Source: Thermanaeromonas toyohensis ToBE
Lineage (GTDB): Bacteria; Bacillota; DSM-521; Neomoorellales; Neomoorellaceae
Assembly: GCF_900176005.1 (NCBI RefSeq)
Contig: NZ_LT838272.1
Span: 392,501-456,500, forward strand
DNA: 64,000 bases
Reading direction: 5' to 3'
The position numbers and the translations under genes were made by a program. Positions 28,721-37,827 of this stretch are shown piece by piece; position 1 is the stretch's first letter, and each line of letters begins with the position of its first letter. The notes under the pieces were generated by a model that worked only from the letters and a program-made list of their open reading frames with translations, made no database searches and had not been told where the DNA came from.

Positions 28721-31700
28721 ATGCGGAAAATCACCGCCATTGTATGGCACAGTTACGCTACCACCATGCGCAGGGCAGCGGCCAAGGTACAGGATCGCCT
28801 TAAAGTAAAGGTATATTCTGCCCGCAACTTGCAAGAAGGAAAAGAAGATCTAAAGATGGCCCAGGCGGACTTGGCCGCTTCTGATCTCGTCTTCCTTTAC
28901 CGTTCTACAGGGGAAACCATTTGGGAAGAACTGGAGGGTTTCCTCCGGGAGCTCAACCGGCCGGTGGTCTCTTTAGCCCATGACCCCTCCTTATGGTCCC
29001 TTTCTACAGTGCCTGCAGAAACTGTAGCCAAGGGGTATGAGTACATTGTACAAAATGGGGAAGAAAATTTCGCTCGCCTCTTTATTTACCTCGCCGCCAC
29101 GGTTCTAGGTGCCCCCTTTAAGGTGGAGGAACCGTTGATTTACCCCTGGGACGGAATTTATCACCCTGAGGCCCCTTTCTATTTTTCTTCCATAGAAGAT
29201 TATCTGGCCTGGTATAAGCGCGAATCTCCCTTAGTGGGCATTCTCTTCGCCCGCAACCACTGGGTGAATAGAAACCTAGAGGTAGAGGATGCCCTTATTC
29301 GAGCGTTAGAGGCCCGGGGCTTAGGCGTTGTTCCAGTTTTCTGTTACCCCCTCAAAGATGAAAGCCTGGGCACCAAGGGTGCGGGGGAGATAGTTAGGGA
29401 GTTTTTCTTAGAATCTCCCGGCCGGAGCCGTATAAGGGCTCTCCTTAAGCTTATTTCCTTTTTCTTAACAGCCCGGGCCCGCACAGATGAGGTAATTAAG
29501 GAAGGGGTCGCGGCCTCTGGTGTTAATATCCTAAAGGAACTAGGGGTTCCCGTTTTCCAGCCTGTTATTTCCTTTTATAAGACCATTGAGGAATGGTTGG
29601 CCGATCCCCAGGGATTAAACCAGGACATCTCCTGGAGCATAGCTTTACCTGAATTTGAAGGGGTTATCGAGCCTATATTTTTGGGTGGGGCCCAGAGGGA
29701 AGGAGAGCTGGAAGTAAGACAGCCGGTGCTGGAACGGGTGGAGCGCCTAGCTGATCGTGTGGCCAAATGGATAAATTTACAAGAGAAACCAGTGGAGAAA
29801 AGGCGTGTGGCTTTTATCCTACATAACAACCCTTGCGCTTCTGTAGAGGCCACGGTAGGCGGGGGTGCTAATCTGGATACTTTAGAGAGCGTGGCCAGGA
29901 TTTTAAAGCGGATGCAAGAAGAGGGTTACCGGGTGGAAGCACCAGCGAGCGGCAAGGAATTAATCGATACCATAATGGAACGTAAAGCTATTTCTGAGTT
30001 CCGCTGGACTACTGTGGAAGAGATCGTTTCTAAAGGCGGAGCATTAAAGCTTATGACTGTGGAAGAGTACCGAGAGTGGTTCGATAAGCTCTCCCCCCGG
30101 GTGAAGGAACGGGTTATCCAGGCCTGGGGTACCCCGCCGGGAGAACCTAAGAATGGTGTACCTGCGGCCATGGTCTACCAGGGTAAGATTGTTATAACTG
30201 GAGTTAGGTATGGCAACGCCGTGGTGTGTGTACAGCCCAAGCGGGGATGCGCCGGTGCCCGCTGTGATGGACAGGTCTGCAAGATTCTCCATGACCCAGA
30301 CCTCCCGCCTCCCCATCAATACTTGGCTACTTACCGTTTTCTAGAGCGGGACTTTGGGGCGGATGTAATTGTACATGTAGGTACCCACGGTAACCTAGAG
30401 TTTTTACCCGGCAAGGGAGTGGGCCTTTCCAGGGAATGTTATCCTGATCTGGCCATCGGCACTCTCCCCCACCTTTACATTTATAATGCGGATAACCCGC
30501 CGGAGGGAACCATCGCCAAAAGGAGAAGCTACGCCACCCTAGTAGACCACATGCAGACGGTGATGACTGGGGGCGGACTTTACGACGAGTTGGCCGAGCT
30601 GGAGCGGTATCTGGAGGAGTACGAAAAGGCCAAGGTAGCCGATCCGGCCCGGGCCCATACCCTAGAACATTTAATTATTAAAGAGATCCAAAAGACCAAC
30701 CTGGATAAACAAATCCCTGTGGAAGACGGCCATGGGAACTTCGCCGCCATAGCTGAAAAGGCCCATGCTGTGCTCTCAGTTGTCCGCAACACGCAAATCC
30801 AGGACGGCCAGCACATCTTTGGTGAGCTACCGCAAGGAGAGCGGCGCATAGAGTTCATTAACTCTATCTTGCGCTTTGACGTGGGGGAAAAGGTTTCTTT
30901 GCGCCGGGCCGTGGCCAAGCTTATGGATCTGGATCTGGCCGAGCTTTTGGCTGACCAGGGGAGGTTTTCCTTACGCTTTGGCAAATCCTACGGCGCTCTT
31001 CTGGAAGAAGTTGAGACGGCGGCTAAGGCCTTTATTGGCCGTTTCCTAAAAGGCCAGGAAGTGGACCCCGCCTTTGCCCAGGAGGTCTTAGGGGATAAGT
31101 TCCTCTGCCCTGAGGCTTTGGCGGAAGTAAACGCCCTTTTGCCTCGGGTGTTGGATTTGAACCAGCGCATTGAAGCCTCCGAGGAGATAGAATCCCTTTT
31201 GGCCGGCTTTGATGGCAAGTATATTCCTGCTGGCCCCTCGGGGCTTATCACCAGGGGGCGGGATGATGTTCTACCCACGGGAAGGAATTTTTATTCCCTC
31301 GACCCCTACCGGGTGCCTACCCGCGCGGCCTGGGAAGTAGGCAAGCGCCTAGCGGAGAAGATCCTGGAAAAACACCTGGCCGAAGAGGGCCGTTACCCAG
31401 AGAACATTGCCCTTTACTGGATGGCTAACGACATTATGTGGGCAGATGGTGAAGGCTTAGGGCAAATGTTCTACCTTTTGGGTGTGCGGCCCAAGTGGCT
31501 GCCCAACGGCCGGGTGGCGGGTATCGAGGTTATTCCGCTAGAAGAGCTGGGGCGTCCGCGCATTGACCTGACCGTACGGGTTTCTGGTATCACCCGGGAT
31601 AACTTCCCCAATTGTATAGAGCTTTTGGATGAGGCTATCCAGCTTGTGGCAGCTCTAGAGGAGCCCCTAGAACAGAATTACGTGCGCAAGCACACGTTAG

Positions 31701-32575
31701 AGCAACTGAACGGCCAGAAGGACCCGCAGGCCTTTAGAGAGGCCACCTTCCGCATCTTTGCTTCCAAGCCAGGTACTTACCAGGCGGGGGTAAACCTGGC
31801 CGTTTACGCTTCGGCCTGGAAGGATGAAAAAGACCTGGCGGACATCTTCCTTTACTGGAACGGCTATGCTTACGGCAAGGGCGTCTTTGGGAAAGAGGCC
31901 TTCCGCCAGCTTAAGGCTAGCCTTAAGACTGTAGACATTACCTACAATAAGGTGGTCACCGACGAATACGACCTGTTTGGCTGCTGTTGCTATTTCGGTA
32001 CCCACGGCGGTATGACTGCTGCTGCCCGGGTGGCTTCTGGTAAAGAGGTGAAGACCTACTACGGCGACACTAGGGAGCCCGAGCACGTGGAAGTGCGGAC
32101 CTTGGCAGAGGAAATTCGGCGGGTGGTACGTACCAAATTACTCAATCCTAAGTGGATCGAAGGCCAGAAGAGGCACGGCTACAAGGGCGCCGGAGACATT
32201 TCCAAGAGAATCGGACGGGTCTTCGGTTGGGAAGCTACTACCCAGGAAGTGGATGACTGGATCTTTGATGATATTACCCGGACCTTTGTGTTAAATGAGG
32301 AAAACCGTCGCTTCTTTGAAGAGCACAATCCTTGGGCTTTGGAGGAAATCGCTCGCAGGCTATTGGAGGCCCACCAGCGGGGCCTGTGGAACGCCGACCC
32401 CGAGGTGCTGGAGGGCTTAAAAGAATATTACCTGGAGATTGAAGGATGGCTAGAGGAGAAGATGGGCGAAGTTAAAGGCGACTTCCAGGGAGGCGCTATT
32501 GACATCCTCACCGCTGAAGAGGTAGCCGATTGGGGAGCTAAAATGCGGGAGATTAAAGAAAAATTAGGGAGGTAG
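28721..32575 (+). CDS. CobN-family chelatase large subunit, cysteine-rich variant
   Basis: A 1284-aa CobN/BchH-family protein, clearly divergent from the canonical copy at 14996. Shared blocks: HVGTHGNLEFLPGKG (H552/H556), NPPEGTIAKRR, PTGRNFYSLDP, THGGM, NPKWIE, RHGYKGA. Differences: where CobN1 reads GIQPPRGF, this protein has CVQPKRGC followed by two more Cys (C503, C510, C515, C520); where CobN1 has an Asp-rich turn before YHGGM, it has three consecutive Cys (1088-1090). The N-domain reads NNPCASVEATVGGGANLD. I chose ATG 28721 (GGGGTGG 8 nt upstream) over GTG 28709. Metal inserted or removed is unknown; the clusters suggest an Fe-S or thiolate site. Confidence 0.88.
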   Translation: MRKITAIVWHSYATTMRRAAAKVQDRLKVKVYSARNLQEGKEDLKMAQADLAASDLVFLYRSTGETIWEELEGFLRELNRPVVSLAHDPSLWSLSTVPAETVAKGYEYIVQNGEENFARLFIYLAATVLGAPFKVEEPLIYPWDGIYHPEAPFYFSSIEDYLAWYKRESPLVGILFARNHWVNRNLEVEDALIRALEARGLGVVPVFCYPLKDESLGTKGAGEIVREFFLESPGRSRIRALLKLISFFLTARARTDEVIKEGVAASGVNILKELGVPVFQPVISFYKTIEEWLADPQGLNQDISWSIALPEFEGVIEPIFLGGAQREGELEVRQPVLERVERLADRVAKWINLQEKPVEKRRVAFILHNNPCASVEATVGGGANLDTLESVARILKRMQEEGYRVEAPASGKELIDTIMERKAISEFRWTTVEEIVSKGGALKLMTVEEYREWFDKLSPRVKERVIQAWGTPPGEPKNGVPAAMVYQGKIVITGVRYGNAVVCVQPKRGCAGARCDGQVCKILHDPDLPPPHQYLATYRFLERDFGADVIVHVGTHGNLEFLPGKGVGLSRECYPDLAIGTLPHLYIYNADNPPEGTIAKRRSYATLVDHMQTVMTGGGLYDELAELERYLEEYEKAKVADPARAHTLEHLIIKEIQKTNLDKQIPVEDGHGNFAAIAEKAHAVLSVVRNTQIQDGQHIFGELPQGERRIEFINSILRFDVGEKVSLRRAVAKLMDLDLAELLADQGRFSLRFGKSYGALLEEVETAAKAFIGRFLKGQEVDPAFAQEVLGDKFLCPEALAEVNALLPRVLDLNQRIEASEEIESLLAGFDGKYIPAGPSGLITRGRDDVLPTGRNFYSLDPYRVPTRAAWEVGKRLAEKILEKHLAEEGRYPENIALYWMANDIMWADGEGLGQMFYLLGVRPKWLPNGRVAGIEVIPLEELGRPRIDLTVRVSGITRDNFPNCIELLDEAIQLVAALEEPLEQNYVRKHTLEQLNGQKDPQAFREATFRIFASKPGTYQAGVNLAVYASAWKDEKDLADIFLYWNGYAYGKGVFGKEAFRQLKASLKTVDITYNKVVTDEYDLFGCCCYFGTHGGMTAAARVASGKEVKTYYGDTREPEHVEVRTLAEEIRRVVRTKLLNPKWIEGQKRHGYKGAGDISKRIGRVFGWEATTQEVDDWIFDDITRTFVLNEENRRFFEEHNPWALEEIARRLLEAHQRGLWNADPEVLEGLKEYYLEIEGWLEEKMGEVKGDFQGGAIDILTAEEVADWGAKMREIKEKLGR

Positions 32576-32727
32576 AGGAAAGTGACTAGAAGCTACCGAC
32601 TTCACCCAAGCGGCAGCTCTTCAAAAGAAGGCCTTGCAGAATCAGGTTCTAGGGCAGACAGTAACAAGCTTTTGAGCAGCCACAAGAGTTGTGCGGCAGC
32701 AAATTTAAATTTTGAGGGGGTTGGGTG

Positions 32728-33789
32728 ATGCAGTTAAAAAAGAGTGCTTTTGCAAGTTTTATCATTGTTGCTATTATGCTTGTTGTTTGGCTGACTGGAT
32801 GCGGACAGCAAAAAGAAAAACCAGAAACCGCTGGGATTGTGATTACCGACGCTGCAGGGAAAACTATTAGCCTATCCCGACCGTTGCAGCGGGTAGTGAT
32901 ATTGACCCCTTCCATTGCTGAAGCCATGCGCCTTTTAAAAGTGCCGGATGAAGCAATAGTGGGCGTAAGCGATAACGTGCAGAATATGCCATTCTTGGGC
33001 CTAAAGAACAAGCCCCTGGTAGGTAAATGGACTCAGCCAAATGTGGAAAAAATAGCGGAGCTTAAGCCAGAGGCGGTGCTTACCTATGGCAAATATCCGT
33101 CTAAAGAAGTAAGGGATAAGATTGAGGCCCTAGGGATTAAGGTAATTGGCGTAGATTTCTACTATCTGGATAAATACGATGAGGATTTTCTCCGGGTGGC
33201 CAAAGTCTTTGGTAAAGAAGCAAGAGCACAGCAGTTTCTACAGTGGAAAAACCAACATCTAGCAACTATTGAGAAGCGTCTGGCCGGGAGCAAAAATAAA
33301 CCGGGGATACTATGCCTTTGGACAACTTACTTTACTAAAGGAACTTGGAAAACTTTTGCCCCGGGTTCTTCCTACGACCAAGCAATAAATTTAGCCGGAG
33401 GGATCAACCTGGCCAGCGAACTCCCTGCTTCGCCGGAAACACCGGAAGTAAGTGGGGAGTGGGTACTCAGTAAAAATCCTGAAGCTCTGGTGATGGTTTA
33501 TACTAGCGATGGTCTGGGCTACAACATACAAGATCTAAATAAGGTTAAAGAGCTGGAGAAAGAGGTAAAGAAGAATCCCGTGCTAAGCAAAACCAAAGCG
33601 GTAGAAAATAAAAAAGTTTACTTTTTAAATATCTCAGGTCTGGGTAGGTTTGTGGAGGTTATTTACCTGGCCAAGTGGCTTCATCCTGAACATTTCCAGG
33701 ATGTTAATCCCGAACAAATTTTAAAGGAATACTTCGAGAAGTGGCTTGAGGTGCCTTTTAAAGGCAAATGGGCTTATCCCGAGCCCTAA
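32728..33789 (+). CDS. ABC transporter substrate-binding lipoprotein (BtuF/FecB type)
   Basis: A 353-aa binding protein with a signal peptide and lipobox LTGC (C25). The mature part begins TDAAGKTISLSRPLQRVVIL, typical of the iron-chelate/B12 binding class. ATG 32728 is preferred because GAGGGGG ends 7 nt before it; a GTG at 32725 is also in frame. It is first of a four-gene importer set (two binding proteins, permease, ATPase) directly after the cysteine-rich cobN. The ligand is probably a metallo-tetrapyrrole or metal chelate; no B12 riboswitch precedes this gene. Confidence 0.87.
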   Translation: MQLKKSAFASFIIVAIMLVVWLTGCGQQKEKPETAGIVITDAAGKTISLSRPLQRVVILTPSIAEAMRLLKVPDEAIVGVSDNVQNMPFLGLKNKPLVGKWTQPNVEKIAELKPEAVLTYGKYPSKEVRDKIEALGIKVIGVDFYYLDKYDEDFLRVAKVFGKEARAQQFLQWKNQHLATIEKRLAGSKNKPGILCLWTTYFTKGTWKTFAPGSSYDQAINLAGGINLASELPASPETPEVSGEWVLSKNPEALVMVYTSDGLGYNIQDLNKVKELEKEVKKNPVLSKTKAVENKKVYFLNISGLGRFVEVIYLAKWLHPEHFQDVNPEQILKEYFEKWLEVPFKGKWAYPEP

Positions 33790-33818
33790 AGTTTTGAGGA
33801 AGGGAGTGTTTTTAAAAA

Positions 33819-34865
33819 GTGAAAACCCGGAGGATTTTAGGATTAGCAATTGGTTTAGTGCTTATTTTATCGACCTTAACAGGTTGCGTTCAAAAACAGA
33901 CGGCACAGCCAGCCAAGGGAAAAATTACCATCACCGACTCTTTAGGCCGGCAGGTAGAAGTTCCCTGCCCACCCCAGCGCATAGTCTCCGTCAACAGCGA
34001 TGTCTCGGAGGTGATCTGTGCCCTGGGAGCTCAAGATAAAATTGTAGGGGTAGCTGATACTGCTGACTTCCCACCACTTATTAAAGACAAGGCCAAAGTG
34101 GGACAGGCTTTTACCCCTAGCGTGGAAAAGATTTTAGAACTTAAGCCGGATATTGTTTTTGGCTACGGAAAGTTCCTCAAATCCGAATTGGCTCAAAAGA
34201 TCGAGGCTGCCGGCATACCTTTAGTTTACCTGGACTGTTACAAAGTAAAAACCATGGCTCAGGACATAAAAACCCTGGGCCAGATCCTGGGTAGGGAAAA
34301 AGAAGCCGCGGAATATGTAGCCCTGTTTGAAAACTCCTTAAAGCAGGTTACGGAACGTGTAAAAGACCTTAAGCCCGAGGAGAAGGTACCTGTTTACCTG
34401 GAGGGCTATACTGATTATAGTGCCAACGGACCCGGTTCCGGCGGGGCGGAGATGCTGGAATTGGTTGGTGGGAAAAATATTGCAGCGCATGAGTCTGTCC
34501 CTTACCCTACGGTTAGCCCGGAGTGGGTAGTGAGCAAAAACCCGCAGGTTATTATTAAAGCTGCTAGCAGCCGTGTTAAACATGGCTATGGGGCTCCTGA
34601 GGAAGGGATGAAGAAAATGCGGGAGCAGATTATTTCCCGTCCCGGCTGGCAGCAGATCCGGGCCGTAAAAGAGGGCCGGGTTTACGTCATCTCTAGTGAA
34701 ATTTACACTGGCCCACGAGCGTCGGTGGGTATAGCTTACTTTGCCAAGTGGCTTTATCCAAAGCTTTTTGCCGACCTTGATCCTGAGGCTATCCATAAAG
34801 AATTTTTAAGCCGGTTTCACGGGTTAGAATTAAAAGGAACCTGGGTTTATCCGCAAGCTCGTTAA
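33819..34865 (+). CDS. Second ABC transporter substrate-binding lipoprotein (BtuF/FecB type)
   Basis: A 348-aa lipoprotein (lipobox LTGC, C23) of the same class as its upstream neighbour but clearly diverged; its mature start is ITDSLGRQVEVPCPPQRIVSV. The C-terminal endings of the pair are alike (AKWLYPKLF and AKWLHPEHF, then GTWVYP and GKWAYP), which points to an old tandem duplication. The start is GTG with 'gaagggag' about 13 nt upstream. Two binding proteins for one permease suggest two ligands or affinities. Confidence 0.88.
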   Translation: MKTRRILGLAIGLVLILSTLTGCVQKQTAQPAKGKITITDSLGRQVEVPCPPQRIVSVNSDVSEVICALGAQDKIVGVADTADFPPLIKDKAKVGQAFTPSVEKILELKPDIVFGYGKFLKSELAQKIEAAGIPLVYLDCYKVKTMAQDIKTLGQILGREKEAAEYVALFENSLKQVTERVKDLKPEEKVPVYLEGYTDYSANGPGSGGAEMLELVGGKNIAAHESVPYPTVSPEWVVSKNPQVIIKAASSRVKHGYGAPEEGMKKMREQIISRPGWQQIRAVKEGRVYVISSEIYTGPRASVGIAYFAKWLYPKLFADLDPEAIHKEFLSRFHGLELKGTWVYPQAR

Positions 34866-34918
34866 TTTGGATAAATTCCTCTTGGGGTAGTTTTAACCAG
34901 AGAGGAGCTCAACGGGTT

Positions 34919-36031
34919 ATGGACCTACTGGGCCAAGTACATGGCCTTGCGGAAGAGAATTTACTAGCTATTAGAAAGGCTTATTCCCGTCATACTGGTC
35001 GCAAGGTGTTTTTTCTCATTATTTTGCTGGGCGTGCTTGTGGGAAGTATACTTTTTTCCACGGCTTTAGGAGCTGCCGGGATAAGTGTAAGGGATGTGGG
35101 GAGGGCTATCCTCTCCCATTGGGGCCTAAAGACTTTCCCAGAAAATGAGCTGGCGGAAACAGTGGTCTGGCAGCTCCGCCTTCCCCGCGCTTTTCTGGCT
35201 GTCCTTACGGGGATGAGCTTAGCCGGTGCCGGGGCAGTAATGCAGGGGGTTTTACGCAACCCCCTGGTCTCTCCTTATACGTTAGGTCTTTCTAGCGGAG
35301 CAGCCTTTGGAGCGGCCATGGCCATTGTACTGGGGACAGGTTTACTGGGCGGGAGCTATTTGACTCTTTCCAAGTGGCTGATCGTTACCAACGCCTTTAT
35401 TTTCGGGGCTTTGACCATGGTTTTGGCCTTTTGTTTAGCTGCCCTTAAGGGGTTAGCCCCAGAGGTGTTGGTGCTGGGAGGGGTAGCTGTTGGCTATCTC
35501 TTTCAGGCTGGCGTCTCCCTTTTAAAGTACATTTCCAACCATGAGGCCTTAAGGGAACTGGTAGTGTGGTTGATGGGAGGGTTTTGGGGAGCGAACTGGC
35601 AGACTGTAGGGGTGCTAGCGCCCATAGTTTTGGGTTCTATTTTGGGGCTCCTCTACTTTGCCTGGGACTTAAACGTGCTGGGGGCTGGGGAAGAAGTGGC
35701 AGCAAACCTAGGGGTAAATGTAAAGCGGGTACGCTTTTTCACACTAGGGCTTTCTACCCTGGTCGCCTCGGCAGCAGTTGCCTTTACGGGGATTATTGGC
35801 TTTATAGGCTTGGTTTCGCCCCATATCTGCCGCCTGCTCATTGGCAGCGACAACCGGTTTCTTATACCATCTTCCTGCTTGATGGGGGCAGTGCTGTTGC
35901 TTCTTTCCGATACCCTGGCCCGGACTATTATAGCGCCTACTGAGTTACCAGTGGGAATCATTACTGCTTTTATTGGCGCGCCGTTTTTTATCTACTTGCT
36001 GGTTAAGAAGAAGAGACAGTGGTGGGGGTAG
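34919..36031 (+). CDS. ABC transporter permease (BtuC/FecCD family)
   Basis: A 370-aa integral membrane protein. It has a hydrophilic N-terminal lead of about 28 residues, then about nine to ten membrane segments. FecCD signatures: RLPRAFLAVLTGMSLAGAG, NPLVSPYTLGLSSGA, GIIGFIGLVSPHICR and LIPSSCLMGAVLL. SD 'gaggag' is 11 nt before the ATG. It works with the two upstream lipoproteins and the ATPase gene that follows at 16 nt. Confidence 0.9.
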   Translation: MDLLGQVHGLAEENLLAIRKAYSRHTGRKVFFLIILLGVLVGSILFSTALGAAGISVRDVGRAILSHWGLKTFPENELAETVVWQLRLPRAFLAVLTGMSLAGAGAVMQGVLRNPLVSPYTLGLSSGAAFGAAMAIVLGTGLLGGSYLTLSKWLIVTNAFIFGALTMVLAFCLAALKGLAPEVLVLGGVAVGYLFQAGVSLLKYISNHEALRELVVWLMGGFWGANWQTVGVLAPIVLGSILGLLYFAWDLNVLGAGEEVAANLGVNVKRVRFFTLGLSTLVASAAVAFTGIIGFIGLVSPHICRLLIGSDNRFLIPSSCLMGAVLLLLSDTLARTIIAPTELPVGIITAFIGAPFFIYLLVKKKRQWWG

Positions 36032-36047
36032 TAGGAGGGACTTGGGG

Positions 36048-36830
36048 GTGCGCCTTCAAGTAAAAGGGGTTTGTTTTTCCTACGGGAGTGTAGCGGTTTT
36101 GGAAGACGTGACTTTTAAAGTGGAACCTGGAGAGGTCTTAGGAATTGTAGGCCCCAACGGTTCCGGGAAGAGTACTCTTTTGCGGCTCTTGGCCAGGGTC
36201 TTACGGCCTCGCCTGGGAACCATATTTCTGGATGGGAAAAGCCTGGCTAACTTGCGTGGCCGGGAGGTAGGGCGTTATCTAGGCTATGTGCCTCCACCGG
36301 GTAACGGGCAGGCCTTTTCCTGTACAGTTTTAGAGGCAGTTCTCCAGGGACGCAGGCCCCACCTTACCTGGGGAGTGAGCCAGCGGGATCTGGCTGTGGT
36401 TTCCCAGGCTCTAGCCTACTTAGGGTTAACTGGCATGGAGGATCGGCAGCTCCATGAGCTTTCCAGCGGTCAGAGACAGAAGGTGTTTATTGCCCGTGCC
36501 CTGGCCCAGGAACCGGAGGTTTTTCTCCTGGATGAGCCAACGGCTACGCTGGATGTGCGCTATCAGCTGGAAGTCCTGGCGCTTATGCGGGAACTAGCCA
36601 AAAGCTATGGCCGGGTAGTAATAGTTGTTCTACATGATTTAAATCTAGCTGGCCGCTATACTGATCGTTTACTTCTTTTATACCAGGGATGTATTTTTGC
36701 GGCTGGGGTACCTAAGGCCGTATTAACACCAGAAAATATCAAAATGGTCTATGGTATAGAAGCAGCAGTAAATGAATCGCCTTGGGGTTTGCAAGTGATA
36801 CCGGTTGCACCAGTTAACTACTTAAAATAG
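36048..36830 (+). CDS. ABC transporter ATPase (BtuD/FecE family)
   Basis: A 260-aa ATPase of the standard importer length, unlike the extended one at 22711. Walker A GPNGSGKST, signature LSSGQRQKV, Walker B VFLLDEPTATLD and the H-loop VLHDLNLAG are intact. I chose GTG 36048: AGGAGGG lies 8 nt upstream and the protein begins at the usual point before VKGVCFSYG; an upstream start at 35973 would overlap the permease by 59 nt. It is the last gene of the importer cluster. Confidence 0.9.
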   Translation: MRLQVKGVCFSYGSVAVLEDVTFKVEPGEVLGIVGPNGSGKSTLLRLLARVLRPRLGTIFLDGKSLANLRGREVGRYLGYVPPPGNGQAFSCTVLEAVLQGRRPHLTWGVSQRDLAVVSQALAYLGLTGMEDRQLHELSSGQRQKVFIARALAQEPEVFLLDEPTATLDVRYQLEVLALMRELAKSYGRVVIVVLHDLNLAGRYTDRLLLLYQGCIFAAGVPKAVLTPENIKMVYGIEAAVNESPWGLQVIPVAPVNYLK

Positions 36831-36908
36831 TGGCCGATAACCATCTAAAGCAGGGGCCTTTAAAAGAAGGGATTTAGAGTTTTTAAGTAGAATACCCAGT
36901 TAAAAACT

Positions 36909-37805
36909 ATGGTTCCACATCCTTTGGTCTCCAAGTCATTAGAAAGGGTGAAAACTGAGCAGTTGATTAAAATCCTGGGCCTCACTAAATGCTATGGCCA
37001 GATCCGGGCAGTAGATAATCTGTACTTAAAGATACATGAAGGCGAAATTTTTGGACTCCTGGGGCCTAATGGTGCGGGGAAAACCACTACTGTTCGCATG
37101 TTGACTATGCTCACGCGCCCTACCTCGGGCGAAGCCTACATTGCGGGCTATGAAATACGCCGGGATCTCGCCAAAGTGCGCCAGGTCATCGGTGTAGTAC
37201 CGCAGCACTTTAACCTTGATAACGAACTTACTGCTTGGGAAAACTTAGAGCTCCATGGACGGCTTTACCATATACCTGCTCCAGAGCGGAACCGGCGGAT
37301 AGAAGAACTCCTAGATTTCGTGGAACTTAAAGCGCGGGCTGACGATCTGGTGGGCACTTTCTCCGGGGGAATGAAACGGCGCCTTATGATTATAAGAGCC
37401 CTCCTACATAAGCCCCGGGTTCTTTTTATGGATGAGCCTACCGTGGGTCTAGATCCCCAGGCCAGGCGCAAGATCTGGGACTTTATCCGGCGGCTAAATA
37501 ATGAAGGGGTGACTGTTCTTCTTACCACCCACTATATTGAAGAGGCCGAAGCCCTTTGCCACCGGGTAGGCATTATGGATAAGGGGAAACTTATCGCCTT
37601 GGGGAGCCCGGCTGAGCTAAAGCAAAAAGTAGGGCGGATAGTAGTGGAAACTTTTAAGGATAAGGAAACAGAATACCGCTTCTTTTCTTCCCGAGAGGAG
37701 GCTCTAGGCTATGCGCGCGAACTCTCCGGCAATATAGTTATAAGGGAGTCCAACTTAGAAGATGTTTTTGTAGAATTGACCGGCCGCAAGGTCGAGGCAG
37801 ATTAA
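36909..37805 (+). CDS. ABC-2 type exporter ATPase
   Basis: A 298-aa ATPase of the DrrA/CcmA-like export class: Walker A GPNGAGKTT, signature FSGGMKRRL, Walker B VLFMDEPTVGLD, H-loop TTHYIEEAE, and a C-terminal regulatory tail ending EDVFVELTGR. It pairs with the ABC-2 permease 22 nt downstream. The start is uncertain: the ATG at 36909 lacks a clear SD and an in-frame GTG at 36948 behind GAAAGG is possible. Exported substrate unknown. Confidence 0.88.
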   Translation: MVPHPLVSKSLERVKTEQLIKILGLTKCYGQIRAVDNLYLKIHEGEIFGLLGPNGAGKTTTVRMLTMLTRPTSGEAYIAGYEIRRDLAKVRQVIGVVPQHFNLDNELTAWENLELHGRLYHIPAPERNRRIEELLDFVELKARADDLVGTFSGGMKRRLMIIRALLHKPRVLFMDEPTVGLDPQARRKIWDFIRRLNNEGVTVLLTTHYIEEAEALCHRVGIMDKGKLIALGSPAELKQKVGRIVVETFKDKETEYRFFSSREEALGYARELSGNIVIRESNLEDVFVELTGRKVEAD

Positions 37806-37827
37806 CTAAGATACGCCTTAAGTTAAG

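Noticed and set aside
25317-32575. Magnesium chelatase for chlorophyll synthesis
   Set aside because: Subunit families match superficially, but no bacteriochlorophyll gene is present and the context is B12-type importers and CbiZ.
33746-34039. Additional 97-codon gene between the two binding lipoproteins
   Set aside because: Out of frame with, and mostly covered by, the clear lipoprotein gene at 33819.
35973-36047. Longer N-terminus for the second importer ATPase
   Set aside because: The extension overlaps the permease gene, is unlike the family and lacks an SD; GTG 36048 has AGGAGGG at good spacing.
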